From assembly GCA_015066625.1 (NCBI GenBank), contig SVOC01000020.1:1-38305 (forward strand): DNA of 38,305 bases, given 5' to 3'. Positions 1 through 9,400 of the stretch are shown here, piece after piece. Under the pieces are notes generated by a model, which was not told the DNA's origin, ran no database searches, and worked only from the letters and a program-made list of their open reading frames with translations. The number at the start of each line of letters is the position of its first letter. The first letter of the stretch is position 1. This DNA is from Oscillospiraceae bacterium. GTDB lineage: Bacteria; Bacillota; Clostridia; Oscillospirales; Acutalibacteraceae. The position numbers and the translations under genes were made by a program.

Positions 1-200
1 GCTGTTTCAATTTCATAAATCTCTGAGCCGAGGTAGATGAAGTTGTTATACTGTGCATCAAGCTCTGCATATGTCTTGATTTTTGATGTGCCCTCAGCTG
101 CTGAAGCCTTGGGAGCAACAACTGCGCCTAAGCATGAGAATGAACCGAATACCATAACAATGGCAAGGAGCATACTCAAAGCGCGCTTGAATTTTGACAT
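1..200 (-). CDS. Secreted protein, N-terminal part only (runs off window edge)
   Basis: An open frame starts with ATG at 200 and runs off the left edge, giving 66 residues. A GGAGG ribosome binding site (211-215) lies 10 bases upstream. The product begins MSKFKRALSMLLAIVMVFGS, a basic n-region and hydrophobic core, and continues to an A-S-A-A type cleavage site near residue 34, so it is exported. The core (LLAIVMVFGSFSCLGAV) resembles that of the next gene upstream (LMAFAMLLGSFSVMGSA), which suggests that the two are paralogous surface proteins. The Cys in it is not in a good lipobox. No promoter is obvious in the 80 bases upstream, so it may be read through from the 354-5369 gene. Function cannot be assigned from the visible part. 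Confidence 0.75.
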   Translation of the reverse strand, partial: MSKFKRALSMLLAIVMVFGSFSCLGAVVAPKASAAEGTSKIKTYAELDAQYNNFIYLGSEIYEIET

Positions 201-283
201 TTGCTCATTTCCTCCTTTAAATTTATGTGCTGTGTAATTAGGAACATTTTAAAGAGCATCGTCGGATATAAAAAGCCTTTAGG

Positions 284-314
284 GGCATAGCCTGCACAAA
301 GCACAGGCTATGCC
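284..314 (-). terminator. Hairpin downstream of the dockerin-like protein gene
   Basis: Inverted repeat GGCATAGCCTG / CAGGCTATGCC (284-294 with 304-314, 9-base loop) lies 40 bases past the stop of the 354-5369 gene. In the minus direction a run of five T (near 270-274) follows about ten bases after the stem, so this is not a textbook intrinsic terminator and may leak into the next gene. Confidence 0.55.
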
Positions 315-353
315 GTTAATAAATCAAATCAATTGCGAATGAAATTCACTAAA

Positions 354-3300
354 TTATAATTCAACATATGAGGGGTTGAAGTCGGGGTCAACTTCCTGGT
401 TGATGTAACCTAAACCAACGTTGGCACCGATGATGTATGAGCCGTCACCAAGGTCGATAGCGCCGTCGTTACCAACGTCTGCTGCTGCTGCAAGGTGACC
501 GTTATGGCTTTCATATTCCCACTCGAATACGTAGTTGATGTTGTCAAGAATGTAGGGTTCGTCAAGAGTTGAGCAAACTGCGTCACCGTCAAGGTCACCG
601 ATAACAACGATGTAGTATGTGTCAACGATATCACCTGTTGTTGCGTTAGTGATCTGAACGATTGCGCCTGTACCAAGCATTCCGAGTTCGTTGTATTCAA
701 CTGTTACTTCTGCATTTTCAAGAGTTTCAAATGCATAATCAATAAGGGTGTATTCGTCGGCAAGGTTTTCACCAACACCTACGAGGTAACCAGTAATGGG
801 TGTGCCGTCATCAAGTTCGGGCATATACATTTCATGGTTCAATGCACCGGCATGAAGCTGAGGTCTGAATGACTGGTTGTAGTTGAAGTCCATGAAGATT
901 TCGAAGGGAGCTTCCTGAACAAATTCAACAACGGGTTCTGATGAACCGCCTGCACCGGCAGCATCAAGACCGGCAATAGCCAATCTAAGATCATTTGTAA
1001 GACCTGCAAGATATCTGTTGTTATCATCAGTATCGCTGAGATCCTTTTCAGCATCAAGAGCTGCATTGTATGCATCCATGAATGCCTGATATGATTCCTT
1101 GGTGTAATCCTTCTGCTTGTCAACATCTGAACCTGTAACAGCGATGATAGCTTCAGCATCAGCGATAGCTGCGTTGAGTTCTACGTAGCTTGCTGATTCA
1201 GCGAGCTTCTTCCATGCTGCAACGATTTCTGATGAAGCTTGGTTGATCTTTGAGGGACGAGGATCGCTCTCTGTAAGAACTTCTGCTGCGAAGTTAACAG
1301 CTCTGTCGTATCTTTCTTCTGATGATTCGGTGTATGATGCTGCGGGATCCTTAGCATTACCGTACTCATTGAAGAGGATTTCAAGCTTGCTTGTGTCACC
1401 GGGAAGTCTGATAAGACGGTCGCCGGTAAGGTTGAGCATATGGATAGCATAAGTTGCTTCAACTGAGCTGACAACGCCCATGTTAGCAATTGCTTCTTCG
1501 TATGCTGCTACTGATTCTGCATATGCTACCCTGTCTTCGTCTGTAAGCTCATAGCCTTCTTCGAAGCCCTTAACGAATGCCTGCTGTGATTCGATAAGAT
1601 CTTCAACACGGTCTCTTGCGTCTCTGTACTTGTTGTAAGTATGAGGAACATAGTCGCGCATGCCGAAGTAGGTGTATGCGGGATCATCGTATTCAATGTC
1701 TACTCTTGTGGGATAGCCGTCAGCGTTATTAACTGCTGTGTAGTTGATGCCGCTGAACCTTGAAATAGCTGACTTAAGGCCTGCAGTACCTGAGTTAGCT
1801 GCACATGCTTCAAGTCTTGCGATAGCTGCTTCAAGCTCTGTTGCATACTTCTCGCAAAGGTTGCTGTAAAGAGCCTTATCAGCATCGCTGAGGTTTGTGA
1901 TTTCATTCCAGAATGATGAACCGGTCTTGGGCTTAAGAGCAAGTCTTGCAGCGTTCTTAAGAGCTGCAACGTAGTTGTTCCATGCGCCTTCAGCGTCGTC
2001 GCCCTTGTAGTCTGATGCCTGACGGTTTGATGAAATTGCTCTTTCGAACATTGATTCAAGACCGAAGCTGTCATAAAGAACGATTGTGGTGTCAATGTTG
2101 TATGTTGTGCCGAATGCTGAAACGTTTGTTGTGATACCGTATGAACCATCGGGAACGCCGCCGTTGTCAGTGCCGTCGGGGATACGTTCGCCTGTTACTT
2201 CGTCATAGATGTAGTCGCCGTTTTCATCTACGATGTAATTCTCTTCGAATCTCTCGTAGTATGAACCGTCTTCCTTCATTGCAACATCAAAGGGATAGAG
2301 GAAGTAAAGACCCTGATCACCAGTCATTGAAACAGCTGTTTCTTCAGCTACTGCATTCTTAACGATAACGCCTGCTGCTTCGCCGCTGAGGCTGTTAACT
2401 GTTGCAGTTGATGCTGACTTGTCGCCCTTATCCTTAATACGGATGCTGTAACCTTCGATATCGTCAAGATCATCGCCTGAATCAAGGTAGATTGAGGGAT
2501 AATACTCAACATAGTAATCTGAATTTTCGGGAACCTTTGTTGCAAGAGCGTCGTCATCAAGGTTGGTAGCGCCAACGTATGTGTAAACGGTCTTTGAAAG
2601 AACGATGTCTTCATTTACTCCGTTTGCATTTGTTGTCTGGAATGCTTCGCCTGATTCGAGCTTAACTTTGTAGTTAACTTCGATTTCAACGAGGTTACCT
2701 GCTGTACGTGTACCGTTAAGAGTAACTGTAAGCTTATCGCCACCGGCGATTTCGCCTGTCCTTGTTGAGGGAGTAAGTGAAGAAGTGTTTACACCTGCAT
2801 CGTTGTATGTTCTTACAAAGATGTTTGTAACTTCATAAGTGTAGAGCTTATCCTGATGTGTTACACCGTTTACATCTGTGTAAGCAGTGTTGATACCGCT
2901 TGATCCGTTGATAACGGTAAATGTGGGAGCAGCGCCGTTTGCGGGAATTGTGTCAGAAATGTTGATTTCCATCTCTTCGAATTCCTGGTCGTCGCTGAGA
3001 CCGAGAAGCATACATACGAGGGGAAGAGCTACCTGAGCAATTTCGTCACCCTGTGCTTCAAGGAATGCACCTGCAGCGTTTGTTGTATTGTTTGTGCCGA
3101 GTGACTTGAGAAGGTCACCAACCATAGCACCGAGAGTTGTGTTGTCAAGAAGCTTGTCAACTGAGTCAACTGCGGGGAATACGCCGGGGAAGAGAAGTTC
3201 AAATACGTTGGTGATAATGGTCATGATGATCTTAACACCGTTGTCTCTGCTGAACTGACCGTTGGGGTTTCTGCCGAAGATTTCAGCAAGGTTTGTTGCG

Positions 3301-5369
3301 TCAAGATAGCAGATGGGCTTAACAAGGTAATCAAAGATAAGAGTCTTTGAAACAATTGTGTTACCGGTACCTGCGATCTTATCTGAGATCCAAGCATTTG
3401 TGCCCTTGATGGGGATAAGTGAATTGATGATTGTATCGATATCCATCCATACATCGTCAATTGTAAGATCGCCAACTTCGCCGCCGAATTCGTCGCACTG
3501 GAAGTCGAGGTTAAGAAGGGGACCGTATGTTGTAACAGCCCATGCTACGATCTGAATAAGCTTATCTTCGTAAGTGCCCTCGTCGCCGCTGTACTGAAGA
3601 AGACCTTCGCCGGCAACGGGATCGTTACCGCTTGCGGGAACCATATCGAAGCCCTGGTTGAGGTTGTAAACTGCAACGTCGAAGAGGATTGAAAGAGCCT
3701 TTTCTACAACTGCGTCATAGTAAGCTCTGTCATTAGCGTAATTTGCTCTTACGGGCTTGGTGTATGTGAACTGAGGAATATCCTGCCATGCAAGCTGTTC
3801 AACAGCTCTGTAACCAACATCAGCGATTGTCTGATGCTCTGCTTCAATGTACATCCAATCAACTGATGAGTTGAGGATAGCCTTAAGTACAAATGAAACA
3901 AGCTGCTGGTTGTTCATTGTTGTGAACTCACTGGGATCGGGAACATCAACGATATCGCTGAAGAAGAGACCCTGTGTGATCTGAAGGACGAATCTGAGAA
4001 CTGAGCAGATGTTGTTGAAAAGAAGTGAGTTACCGTTGTTACGGCCGTTTACTACTGTACCATCCTGCCAATCCCATACGTAACCTTCTTCAGTGGGAAC
4101 GCCTCTTTCGTTGATAAGAACGATATCAAGGAACTCACCGAGAGTATCGTTGAAGTTATCAACAAAGGTTTCGTTTGCGGGAATTGTAACGGTGGGAATA
4201 CGAGCATCCATGTTAAGGAACTTAGCGTAGATGTTTGTTTCATCATAAACATAATCGCCGTCATATGCGGGATTGTAGTCGGGGTTTTCAACCCATTCGC
4301 CTGATGCCTCATCATAAACAGTCTTGTTTGTATACTTTTCATCATATTCTACACCGCAAAGCTCACGAAGCCATACTCTTGTGTCTCTGTTGAGAACGGG
4401 AACAAGAAGACGGTTGTAAGCTGCCTGCATGAGAGGTTCGATGAATTCGTAACCTGTCTTGCTGGTTGTGATGTCGATAAGGCTGTAATCAGCTGCGGGA
4501 GCTGCAGCACCATTGGCTACTCTCTTTGAACCGCCGAGACCTATTGTTACCCACTGGTCGGGATGTACCCAGCCGTAGTAGTCATATGTTTCAGTGTCAG
4601 GAGCAGTTTCCTGTGTACCGTCTGCATTGTAGAAAGCGTAGCTCTCGTACATTACATGGCTGTACTTATTGTTGAAGTCATCGTCAAGCTTCTTCCACTC
4701 ACCGAGAACGAGCTCGTTGAGAATATCCTGAAGAAGAGTGATAGCACCGTTGTCAGGATTCTTGTACTGTGCGGGAAGAGCTGATGAATCGCCTTCAAGT
4801 GCATCGTAATCTGCACCTGCTTCAGTCATGCTGTAGATGAAACCGATAGCGAGTTCTCTGACATTGAACTTGAAGTCAGCGATGAATGAATCAAGAATAC
4901 CAAGGTTAATTGTACCGTTAGCGTACATTTCACCAAGGGGAGCGATCTTTGAGATGAAGTTAAGGAGAGCATAAACTACCTCAAGATCCGTTTCATCATA
5001 TCTCTGAACACCTTCGAGAGGAGTTACGAGAGAAGGAAGGATTGAAGCGTGTCCCAGAAGGGGAAGGAGTGTTTCAACACTGCTAACAAGTGAAAGAACA
5101 CTTGTAAGAGTAGTGTTGACGTCACTAAGGTCGAGAGTACCGATGAAAACATCGACTACCATCTGCTCCTTAGCGAGCATACGATCGAGTTCATCAAGAG
5201 CCATTGATGCTGTCTGTTCGAGTGTAAACTCAACAGCGTCTACATCATTGTACTGGTCTCTGATGGCGTCGCCCTTATAAGCCTGATACGCTGAACCCAT
5301 TACTGAGAATGAGCCGAGGAGCATAGCAAAAGCCATAAGGATTGCGAGAATGCGTGTTGACTTTTTCAA
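354..5369 (-). CDS. Large secreted multidomain protein with FIVAR-like region and C-terminal dockerin-like module
   Basis: 1671 residues, starting at TTG 5369 with the ribosome binding site GGAGGTG (5377-5383) seven bases upstream; no better start is nearby. Residues 1-30 form a signal peptide (MKKSTRILAI, then a hydrophobic core). The next ~1000 residues are not recognised; they are rich in Leu/Ile helical stretches and Asn/Asp/Tyr. Residues ~1400-1475 look like a FIVAR helical module (LNAAIADAEAI ... YTKESYQAFMDAYNAA ... LRLAIAGLDAA). The C-terminus (~1590-1655) has two calcium-loop-like segments: GDLDGDAVCSTLD fits DxDxDx6D fully, and ADVGNDGAIDLGD has Gly at the third position. This is the layout of a type-I-like dockerin. 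No catalytic domain was identified. If the dockerin is real, the protein would bind a cohesin on the cell surface or on a scaffold; no cohesin is visible here. A promoter and a structured leader precede it. Confidence 0.85.
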   Translation of the reverse strand: MKKSTRILAILMAFAMLLGSFSVMGSAYQAYKGDAIRDQYNDVDAVEFTLEQTASMALDELDRMLAKEQMVVDVFIGTLDLSDVNTTLTSVLSLVSSVETLLPLLGHASILPSLVTPLEGVQRYDETDLEVVYALLNFISKIAPLGEMYANGTINLGILDSFIADFKFNVRELAIGFIYSMTEAGADYDALEGDSSALPAQYKNPDNGAITLLQDILNELVLGEWKKLDDDFNNKYSHVMYESYAFYNADGTQETAPDTETYDYYGWVHPDQWVTIGLGGSKRVANGAAAPAADYSLIDITTSKTGYEFIEPLMQAAYNRLLVPVLNRDTRVWLRELCGVEYDEKYTNKTVYDEASGEWVENPDYNPAYDGDYVYDETNIYAKFLNMDARIPTVTIPANETFVDNFNDTLGEFLDIVLINERGVPTEEGYVWDWQDGTVVNGRNNGNSLLFNNICSVLRFVLQITQGLFFSDIVDVPDPSEFTTMNNQQLVSFVLKAILNSSVDWMYIEAEHQTIADVGYRAVEQLAWQDIPQFTYTKPVRANYANDRAYYDAVVEKALSILFDVAVYNLNQGFDMVPASGNDPVAGEGLLQYSGDEGTYEDKLIQIVAWAVTTYGPLLNLDFQCDEFGGEVGDLTIDDVWMDIDTIINSLIPIKGTNAWISDKIAGTGNTIVSKTLIFDYLVKPICYLDATNLAEIFGRNPNGQFSRDNGVKIIMTIITNVFELLFPGVFPAVDSVDKLLDNTTLGAMVGDLLKSLGTNNTTNAAGAFLEAQGDEIAQVALPLVCMLLGLSDDQEFEEMEINISDTIPANGAAPTFTVINGSSGINTAYTDVNGVTHQDKLYTYEVTNIFVRTYNDAGVNTSSLTPSTRTGEIAGGDKLTVTLNGTRTAGNLVEIEVNYKVKLESGEAFQTTNANGVNEDIVLSKTVYTYVGATNLDDDALATKVPENSDYYVEYYPSIYLDSGDDLDDIEGYSIRIKDKGDKSASTATVNSLSGEAAGVIVKNAVAEETAVSMTGDQGLYFLYPFDVAMKEDGSYYERFEENYIVDENGDYIYDEVTGERIPDGTDNGGVPDGSYGITTNVSAFGTTYNIDTTIVLYDSFGLESMFERAISSNRQASDYKGDDAEGAWNNYVAALKNAARLALKPKTGSSFWNEITNLSDADKALYSNLCEKYATELEAAIARLEACAANSGTAGLKSAISRFSGINYTAVNNADGYPTRVDIEYDDPAYTYFGMRDYVPHTYNKYRDARDRVEDLIESQQAFVKGFEEGYELTDEDRVAYAESVAAYEEAIANMGVVSSVEATYAIHMLNLTGDRLIRLPGDTSKLEILFNEYGNAKDPAASYTESSEERYDRAVNFAAEVLTESDPRPSKINQASSEIVAAWKKLAESASYVELNAAIADAEAIIAVTGSDVDKQKDYTKESYQAFMDAYNAALDAEKDLSDTDDNNRYLAGLTNDLRLAIAGLDAAGAGGSSEPVVEFVQEAPFEIFMDFNYNQSFRPQLHAGALNHEMYMPELDDGTPITGYLVGVGENLADEYTLIDYAFETLENAEVTVEYNELGMLGTGAIVQITNATTGDIVDTYYIVVIGDLDGDAVCSTLDEPYILDNINYVFEWEYESHNGHLAAAADVGNDGAIDLGDGSYIIGANVGLGYINQEVDPDFNPSYVEL

Positions 5370-5457
5370 ATTTGTACACCTCCAAAAAAATTTGCAAAAA
5401 TGAAAATGTGTAGGGACGGCTCAAAGCCCGATAAGCACTGCAAAACACCTTTTTCAA

Positions 5458-5523
5458 GGGCTATGCGGCACACCGGCCGACCTCCTTTGCGACTCAGGCA
5501 GACGGATTGACACCGCACAGCCC
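5458..5523 (-). promoter_or_regulatory. Structured 5' leader hairpin
   Basis: The ~250-base leader between the promoter and the TTG start at 5369 contains a long-range stem, GGGCTGTGCGG (from 5523) pairing with CCGCATAGCCC (to 5458), 11 pairs with one G-U. It encloses a 44-base region that is G/C-rich compared with the surrounding AT-rich non-coding DNA. A second small hairpin (CGCC-T6-GGCG) lies at 5585-5598. It does not match a riboswitch class I can confirm, and no U-run follows, so attenuation by termination is not evident. Confidence 0.35.
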
Positions 5524-5634
5524 GAAATCAAACGACCGGCACCGGATTTTAAGCGTCCACAGCAGTTGTTCCGACCTGTTTTGCCGCCAAAAAAGGCGCA
5601 AATACAGATGGAAAACCACCATATGGTCATATTA

Positions 5635-5663
5635 AATATACTCAATATCAGAGCGAATGTCAA
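5635..5663 (-). promoter_or_regulatory. Sigma-A-type promoter for the 354-5369 gene
   Basis: On the minus strand, -35 TTGACA (5663-5658) is followed by exactly 17 bases and -10 TATATT (5640-5635). It gives a leader of about 260 bases before the TTG start at 5369. Confidence 0.75.
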
Positions 5664-5778
5664 TGTTTTTCAAAAACGAATTAATATTTTGTTAATAATC
5701 AACAACTGCGCAAGCTGATTTTTGGTTAATCTGTCCTGCATTTCCGGACACGGCTACGTATATGCGTACAACTGTTTC

Positions 5779-6402
5779 TTGTAAAGCAAAATCGCCTTAC
5801 AACCACACTGCTTTTTGCAATTTTCCGTCATTGTTTTTCCTGTACAAAAAAGCACCCTGAAAGAGTATATATATAAAAGGTATAGTAAATTTCGCTGCAT
5901 AGTCGCTTTTATTTTTCTGATAAGGAATATTTCATGTCTTGTGTAATGGCAACAGCCTTTACATGGTGTGTTTTTCAGAAACTCATATAATTTTGCAAAA
6001 AAACGCCCTTTTTGTATGATTTTCCGTCAGATTTTGAGCAAACAAAGAAAAAATGTCCGTTTTCACGCATCTGTAATGCTCCTGCACTTTACAAACCGTA
6101 CGCCTGTTCCGCTGTATCCTGAAAATTGATCGTGAACACTCTCTTACAACTGAAAAAAAGGTAAAAAATGCTGTTTTTATTTCGGATTTCAGCTGATTTT
6201 TTGAATCGTAACACTGTGTTGACCCATTTTGCTGCATTCGCCGACATCCAAGCAAAAAGGCGATTTGTAAAGTGTTTAACCTTTACAAATCGCCCGGTTT
6301 TATTGGAAATTTATAAAATTGCAACTTTTCAGCAATATCAACGGTTTCAGCCTTGTTAAAGTACTAATTTTTTGCACTTGTAAAGCTATTTAACTTTACA
6401 AG
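5779..6402. repeat. Array of five interrupted palindromes, consensus TTGTAAAG-N8-CTTTACAA
   Basis: Five 24-base sites share 8-base arms and an 8-base centre: 5779-5802 (TTGTAAAG/CCTTACAA), 5941-5964 (GTGTAATG/CTTTACAT), 6071-6094 (CTGTAATG/CTTTACAA), 6265-6288 (TTGTAAAG/CTTTACAA, arms extended outward to 14 bases as 6259-6294) and 6378-6401 (TTGTAAAG/CTTTACAA, arms extended to 9 as 6377-6402, overlapping the stop codon of the GT84-like gene). Centre sequences differ; centre-to-centre distances are 162, 130, 194 and 113 bases. Conservation of the arms and of the N8 spacing but not of the centres suggests dimer-protein sites or diverged stem-loop repeats. I did not notice further copies elsewhere in the window, but this was not an exhaustive search. 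Confidence 0.6.
6259..6294. terminator. Perfect 14-bp hairpin, probable terminator of the spoVAD operon
   Basis: GGCGATTTGTAAAG (6259-6272) and its exact complement (6281-6294) flank an 8-base loop. In the minus direction the stem is followed at once by TTTTTGC, so it can end transcription from the GT84-like gene, whose stop is 101 bases upstream. It is also one copy of the palindrome family in this region. Confidence 0.6.
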
Positions 6403-9400
6403 ATAGCTGTTTTTAAGACGTCGGGAATTTTTTCTTCAAGCAGTGTTTTTGCCCCTTTCATTGACCTGTCGCGCATAAATCTTCGCTGCATGCACTGCCA
6501 ATTCATCACATTTGCAACAGAAATAAAACTCATGCCCACATGATGCACCATATAGGACTTTACAACATTGTATTTTTGCCCATTTTTGTTGTTAGTAAAA
6601 TCAACCGCTTCATAAAAACCGTAGTTGCCGTACATTCTCAGTTTAAGGAAGCGTGCAATGTTTTTCAAAGACGGTTTCAGTGCGGTTGTAAGTGTGAGAA
6701 ATGAGGAATATGGCGATGCCACATATTCCTCATCAAGACCGCACTTTATCCCCAGTGCCTGCACTCCGTGAGCCTTGTAGCTGTAATTTCCGTTTGTATC
6801 AAAGGCATTGTAACTGCTTTCGGATACGCCAAAGGGCCGTCTGCTTGCTCTTTTCCGCTGACAGTAAAGGCAGAAACACAGTGCCTCGCATGCGGCAGAG
6901 CCTTTGAGAGCAGGCAAAAACAGATTCGGCATAAAATATTCAAACATTGTGCCCGTCCAGGATGAAAAGCCTGCATATCTCCCCTGCTTTGCGGCGTTTC
7001 TGCCCGTTGCACCCCAGTGCTTTTTCGGCACCTGTCTTTTTGCAACGGCAAAATAAGAGGTCATTCTCGCTTCACTCATATACATATCGTAGTAAGAAGC
7101 GCTTAATTCATCCTTATCGGGCATAATTCCTGTATGAAACAGCCTTCTGTGGGGATTATACATAGGCGAAAGGTCCGTATTACCGATTATCTCTTCGATT
7201 TTTTCAATTATATCGGAAAAATCATCGCATTCCCGTTTGTATTCTTTCAAGCCTTCTTTAAGAGCAGTAAGGCAGCAAAGGAAATTGCCGCTGTCTACGG
7301 TTGATACAAAACGGGGTCGGACAGTTTCTAAAGTTGAAATATCATACCAGTTGAACAGATTACCCTTGTATTTTTCAAGCTTTTCAACGGAATTCAGGCT
7401 TTTTTTGAGCCTTTGGCAAAGCTGTGCCGAAGTAATAAAGCCGAAATCCCTTGCTGCAAGAAACGAAACCAGCATAAGACCGATATTGGTTGGCGAAGTA
7501 CGGGTTGCAACCGTTTTATCGGGGCAAAGCTGAATGTTATCGGGCGGAAGATAGTTGTTATTCTTGCCGCACAGCTCATCAAAATAGCCCCACATGGACG
7601 ATACATAAGTCATAAGCCTTTCTTTTTGCTTTTCGGTAAGCATTATATCCGTATTTTCCGTTATTTTACCGCTGAAAAGGGTAACGGGAATATCCGCCAG
7701 CAGAATCAGCCCTGCAAGGCGGTGTATGGGTAAGCCGAAAACACAAAGGAACACCCCGAAAACCGCTGAAGGAAGGCACATAAACAGCCAGGTCGCCTTA
7801 TTCCCGTTGCTCTGGGATGCGGTTTGCCATTCAAGAAGGTTTTTCTTGCTTACAAACAGACGCCATAGTGCCGTGACCGCCGCAGATAAGCACACAAACG
7901 ATTCTTTTGCAAGATGTACCGTATGCATAAGCCCTCTGACCGTATTTTCCAATACGGGCGGCATTGATTTGCTGAAATAAAGCCGCGTAACGGCGGAAAA
8001 TCCCTTATCTGTAACGGAACTCAAGGCTCCGTAAAAGCATCCCGAGCCTGCGGAAACAAGGGAAACACAGGCAAGAAGCATTCCCCCGTTGCCCTGAATT
8101 ATCAGTGAGCCGAGAAGTGCGGATAAAGTAAAAGCAGGGTTAAGGCTTCGCCTGAGATTATCCAGCATTTTATAACGTGAAACAAAATTCAAAGGATTTT
8201 TACCGAAAATCAGCCGTATATTCTGCCAATCTCCCCTGACCCATCTGTGAAGCCGCTTATAATATCCCCTTTCGTTATGCGGGAAGGCTTCGATTATGCT
8301 TACATCCGACATAAAGCCCGCCCTAATATAGCCGCCCTCTGCAATATCGTGGCTGAGCACGGTTTCGGCAGGCAGAGTATCATCAAGCAGACGGTAATAG
8401 GTATCAACATCAATCAGACCCTTGCCGCAGAATATGCTTTCCCCGAAAAGCTGCTGATATCTTTCGCAGCTCAGGGAATCATAGGCGGTAATACCTTTAT
8501 CCCCTGACATAACGGCGGAAAATCGGCTGTATTGGGCGGTATTCAGCGTGTTTTCAGCCTTGGGCACAAGAATACCATAGCCGCTGACCACTCTGCCGTC
8601 ACGGATAACAGGTCTGTTAAGAGGATGCTCTGCCGCAGTAACAAGGGTATTCACACTGTCAAAAACAAGCTGAGTATCACTGTCAAGGGCAAGAATGTAT
8701 TGTGTGTCGCAAAGCCGTTCCGCATCGCCGTGAACGAGGGTAAATCCTTTTGTGTTGCCCTTGATTGCTCTTATAAGCTCCGTTATTGCCCCTCTTTTAC
8801 GTTCTCTGCCGATGAATTCATCCTGAGTTTTACTGTATAACCTGGGTCTTACCGCAAGGATAAAGCCTCCCGAATAGCGGCGGTTGAGGCGGTTTACAGC
8901 TTCGGTGGCGGCTTTGACAATCAATTTATCTTCGGGTTTTGCAGGACTGTCCGCTCCTTTGAAATCCGCAAGGCAGCAAACCCTTACATTACCCGCTCTG
9001 TTGCTCAGATACACTTCCTCAAGGTGATTTTCAAGCTCTTTCATTTTATCGGCAGAGGGAAGAATTGTTGAAACCGTAATAAGCACGGGTATATTCATAA
9101 CTTTTTCGCTGTTTGAACTTAATCGGGGCAGTCTTACGGCAGGAATAGCTTTCATTGATGCGGATTCAATGGGGTAACGCAAAATTTCCCACAAAGGGAA
9201 GAACGACAGCAGGCTTATGCGAAAATCCTTTAACAGTACGCCCGCCGCAAATGCCGCCGCAAGAGGCATAACCGCCTCCATAACCATATAAAGGTAACCT
9301 CTTTTTACATTCGGTGAGGGCAAAATGTATCTGCCGATGTGACAGCGGTTTTTCTTTGCTTTTTTCAATGCGGATTCTGCAATTTCTTTTTCGGTTTTGC

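Larger units (their letters stand above)
5370..6395. other. 1-kb non-coding region
   Basis: No convincing gene lies here. The open frames are short, lack ribosome binding sites and have unlikely composition. The region holds the hairpin leader and promoter of the downstream gene (5370-5663), then 5700-6400, which is AT-rich and carries five related palindromes and two copies of ATTTTCCGTCA (near 5821 and 6019). A TA-rich stretch at 5865-5885 looks promoter-like but has no gene to serve. Confidence 0.7.

Noticed and set aside
5458-5523. Possible cobalamin riboswitch, because GGTGTCAATCC occurs in the leader
   Set aside because: The other conserved cobalamin elements were not found, and the downstream gene is a surface protein with no B12 link.
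5983-6255. A 90-codon open frame in the non-coding kilobase
   Set aside because: No ribosome binding site, composition unlike a protein, and it spans two of the palindromes.
5779-6402. CRISPR array
   Set aside because: The repeats are short palindromes 110-195 bases apart with variable spacing and no cas genes.
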